A stretch of 6,883 nucleotides of DNA from Neptunomonas sp. (lineage in GTDB: Bacteria > Pseudomonadota > Gammaproteobacteria > Pseudomonadales > Balneatricaceae), in NCBI GenBank assembly GCA_004195305.1, contig SDWN01000745.1:1-6883 (forward strand). The letters run 5' to 3'. Shown in pieces: positions 4,550 through 6,883 of the stretch. A program made the translations under genes and the position numbers. Under the pieces are notes generated by a model, which was given only the letters and a program-made list of their open reading frames with translations, had not been told where the DNA came from and did no database searches. Numbering within the stretch: the first letter of the stretch is position 1; the number at the start of each line of letters is the position of its first letter.

Positions 4550-6883
4550 TTAAACAAAGCTCAGCTGAAAATCGCCAGCCTCATCGATCACCAGTTGCAA
4601 CTGGGCATAGCGCTGTTCATCGTTCATCCGCTCCAGTACCTCGGTCGCGATCTGCGGCAGCAGGGTGCCGTTGAGGATGTGGTCGATATTACGCGCGCCG
4701 GTCTCCACTTCGGTACAGCGCCGGGCGATCGTTTCGATCACCGTGGCGTCATAGACCAGCTCCAGTTTCTGACTGTTGCGCAGACGCTCAACCACCTTAT
4801 CCAGTTTCAGGCGCACGATATCGCCCATCACGTCGGCCGCCAAAGTATAGAAGGGCACGATCTGCATCCGTGCCAGCAACGCGGGTTTAAAATGACGGCT
4901 CAGCACCGGGCGAATCGCCTCGAGGAGGTCGGCCTGCGGTGGCCGCTGGCCATCGGCGCAGAGGTCGGTGATGATATCCGTTGCCAGGTTGGAGGTCAGG
5001 AACACCACCGTGTTCTTGAAATTGACCAGCTGACCCTCGCCATCGGAGAGCATGCCCTTATCAAACACCTGGTAAAACAGATTCATCACCTCCAGGTCGG
5101 CCTTCTCCACCTCATCGAGCAGCACCACCGAATGCGGCCGCTGACGTACCGCCTCGGTCAGTACGCCACCCTCGCCATAGCCCACGTAGCCGGGAGGCGA
5201 CCCCACCAGCCGCGATACCGAATGTTTTTCCTGAAACTCGGACATATTGATGCTGGTCAGAAAGCGCTCGCCACCGAACATCAGATCCGCGACCCCGATC
5301 GCCGCCTCGGTCTTGCCGACACCGCTGGGGCCGACAAACAGAAATACCCCGATCGGGGTGTCGGGATTATTAACCCCCGCCTTGGCGGCACGGATGCCAC
5401 GATCGATGGCGGCAACGGCGTGCTCCTGGCCTTTGATGCGCTGGTTAAGCTGAGCGCCGAAGGTCAGCACGCTCTGTGCCTCATCCCGCACCATCTTACC
5501 CAGCGGCACGCCGGTCCAGTCGGCAATCACTCGCCCGACCACATCGGGGCTGACCTCATAATGGATCAACGGGTTGTCCTGCTGCACCTCGGCTAGCACC
5601 TTGATAGCGCGGCGGATCGCCTGGCGCAGTTCGGCTTGGCTAGGCCGCTCAGCGGTCGCGGCGGTCGGCGCGTCGAGCGCATCCGTGTCAGACTGATCGG
5701 TATCGGCCGCCCCGGCTTCGTGAAACTGCGCCAGCTGCTGACGCTGATGCACGATGTGCTGCACCAGCTCGGTCTCTTGCTGCCACTGCGCGTTCAGCAC
5801 CACCAGCGCGGTTTGCAGTTGGTCGATCTGACGGTCCAGTGCCTCCAGCTGGCCTTCGTCGACCAGCACATCGCTGGCGATATCACGCGCCAGCGCTTCA
5901 CGCTCACGCGCCAGGGTCTGGATGGCGCGCTCCTTATCGTCGATCGGCTCGGGCAACGAGCTGATGCTGATCTTGACCCGGGCCGCAGCAGTGTCCAATA
6001 CATCGACCGCCTTGTCGGGCAGCTGGCGGCCGGAGATGTAGCGGGCAGAAAGTTTGGCGGCGGCTTCGACCGCATCATCACGGACATAGACGCCGTGCGC
6101 TTGTTCGTAGGTCTGGCGCAGACCGCGAATGATCACCACCGCATCTTCAACCGATGGCTCATCGATCTTGACCAGCTGGAAGCGCCGCGCCAACGCCGGA
6201 TCTTTCTCGAAGTATTTCTTGTACTCGGACCAGGTAGTGGCAGCGACAGTACGCAGTTCGCCCCGCGCCAGGGCGGGCTTGAGCAGGTTCGCGGCATCGC
6301 CCCCACCTGCAGGACCACCAGCACCGATCAGGGTGTGGGCCTCGTCAATAAACAGGATGATCGGTTTGGGTGACGATTTGATCGCATTGATGACACCGGT
6401 GAGACGGTTTTCGAACTCGCCCTTGACGCTGGCACCGGCCTGCAGCAAGCCCAGATCCAACCCGTACAGTTCCACCTCTTTGAGCACGTCAGGCACCTGC
6501 CCCTGGACGATTTTCAGTGCCAGGCCTTCTACCACGGCGGTCTTGCCGACACCCGCCTCGCCCACGGCGATGGGGTTGTTCTTGCGCCGCCGTCCCAGAA
6601 TATCGATCATCTGGCGAATCTCCTGATCGCGGCAAAACACCGGATCGATCAGCCCCTCTCTGGCCCGTTGGGTGTAGTTGATGCAATACTTATTCAGCTC
6701 GCCACTGTCGGTCAACGCCGCAACCGCCGCGCCGCTTTGCCCCGCCGTCACGGCCTGGGCTTCGCGAGAATCGGCAACGATAGCGCTAAAATGGATCAGC
6801 AGATCGTCGTACGGGATCGCACTGAGATCATCCAGGTAGGTTGCCATGCCGTGGCGCCGGGGGTTGGCCAGCAACGCCAGCAC
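4550..6883 (-). CDS. clpV: Type VI secretion system AAA+ ATPase ClpV/TssH (partial, N-terminus outside window)
   Basis: ClpV is a hexameric Hsp100/ClpB-family unfoldase that pulls apart contracted TssB/TssC sheath in the cytoplasm so that subunits can be reused. The 777 visible codons include only the end of the N-terminal sheath-binding domain; about 100 residues are missing at the right edge, and the GTG there is an internal Val codon. The first AAA+ module has Walker A GEAGVGKT (108-115), pore loop ASVKGEFENR (151-160), Walker B ILFIDEAH (176-183) and RRF (233-235). A coiled-coil middle region (about 315-390) is followed by an Ala/Asp/Thr-rich stretch (389-416). The second module has Walker A GPSGVGKT (518-525), pore loop GYVGYGEGG (565-573), Walker B VVLLDEVEKAD (586-596) and sensor-2 GAR (729-731). 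ALARGELRTVAATTW and DPALARRFQ distinguish ClpV from ClpB. The C-terminus is complete and ends at TAA (4550-4552). Confidence 0.97.
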   Translation of the reverse strand: MLALLANPRRHGMATYLDDLSAIPYDDLLIHFSAIVADSREAQAVTAGQSGAAVAALTDSGELNKYCINYTQRAREGLIDPVFCRDQEIRQMIDILGRRRKNNPIAVGEAGVGKTAVVEGLALKIVQGQVPDVLKEVELYGLDLGLLQAGASVKGEFENRLTGVINAIKSSPKPIILFIDEAHTLIGAGGPAGGGDAANLLKPALARGELRTVAATTWSEYKKYFEKDPALARRFQLVKIDEPSVEDAVVIIRGLRQTYEQAHGVYVRDDAVEAAAKLSARYISGRQLPDKAVDVLDTAAARVKISISSLPEPIDDKERAIQTLAREREALARDIASDVLVDEGQLEALDRQIDQLQTALVVLNAQWQQETELVQHIVHQRQQLAQFHEAGAADTDQSDTDALDAPTAATAERPSQAELRQAIRRAIKVLAEVQQDNPLIHYEVSPDVVGRVIADWTGVPLGKMVRDEAQSVLTFGAQLNQRIKGQEHAVAAIDRGIRAAKAGVNNPDTPIGVFLFVGPSGVGKTEAAIGVADLMFGGERFLTSINMSEFQEKHSVSRLVGSPPGYVGYGEGGVLTEAVRQRPHSVVLLDEVEKADLEVMNLFYQVFDKGMLSDGEGQLVNFKNTVVFLTSNLATDIITDLCADGQRPPQADLLEAIRPVLSRHFKPALLARMQIVPFYTLAADVMGDIVRLKLDKVVERLRNSQKLELVYDATVIETIARRCTEVETGARNIDHILNGTLLPQIATEVLERMNDEQRYAQLQLVIDEAGDFQLSFV

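Noticed and set aside
4550..4552. Recoding of TAA as sense, suggested by open frames after both clpV and vgrG
   Set aside because: The regulator's TAA is followed by an in-frame TAG after two codons, and the clpV protein already has a normal family C-terminus, so general stop reassignment is not supported.
4427..5596. 389-codon plus-strand open frame opposite clpV
   Set aside because: It lies antisense to the well-supported clpV frame, its product is rich in His, Gln and Leu with no recognisable domain, and it is typical of the mirror frame of a GC-rich gene.

Overview
The window looks like the chromosome of a gammaproteobacterium. The metH tail closely resembles the enteric/marine gammaproteobacterial form of methionine synthase, coding GC is roughly 60%, and the type VI secretion (T6SS) gene order clpV followed by a sigma-54 regulator matches that seen in Vibrio cholerae and relatives. 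Genus cannot be fixed from the sequence alone.

Layout, left to right. Bases 1-276 (+) hold the last 91 codons of metH, the cobalamin-dependent methionine synthase. Bases 277-592 separate metH from a convergent gene block. The left two thirds of this gap is AT-richer (about 47% GC over 301-480) and holds a long imperfect inverted repeat and a second hairpin. The right third is GC-rich and still looks coding, because it continues the vgrG reading frame beyond its stop codon. The rest is on the minus strand, transcribed right to left: clpV/tssH (5' end outside the window), a VasH-like sigma-54-dependent activator (GAF, AAA+, Fis-type HTH), then vgrG/tssI, which ends the block.

The three minus-strand genes form one functional unit. 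ClpV is the ATPase that disassembles and recycles the contracted TssB/TssC sheath, VgrG is the spike trimer at the tip of the Hcp tube, and the regulator activates RNA polymerase carrying RpoN. A sequence with correctly spaced -24 GG and -12 GC elements lies about 57 bases upstream of the vgrG start, in the 241-base gap directly downstream of the regulator. This gives a simple local circuit: regulator made with clpV, and vgrG switched on separately through sigma-54.

Nothing here demonstrates a wholly new system. The points most worth checking are the sigma-54 promoter with two dyads upstream of it, the coding-like extension after the vgrG stop, the 107-base inverted repeat next to metH, and three tandem 12-base repeats between clpV and the regulator.
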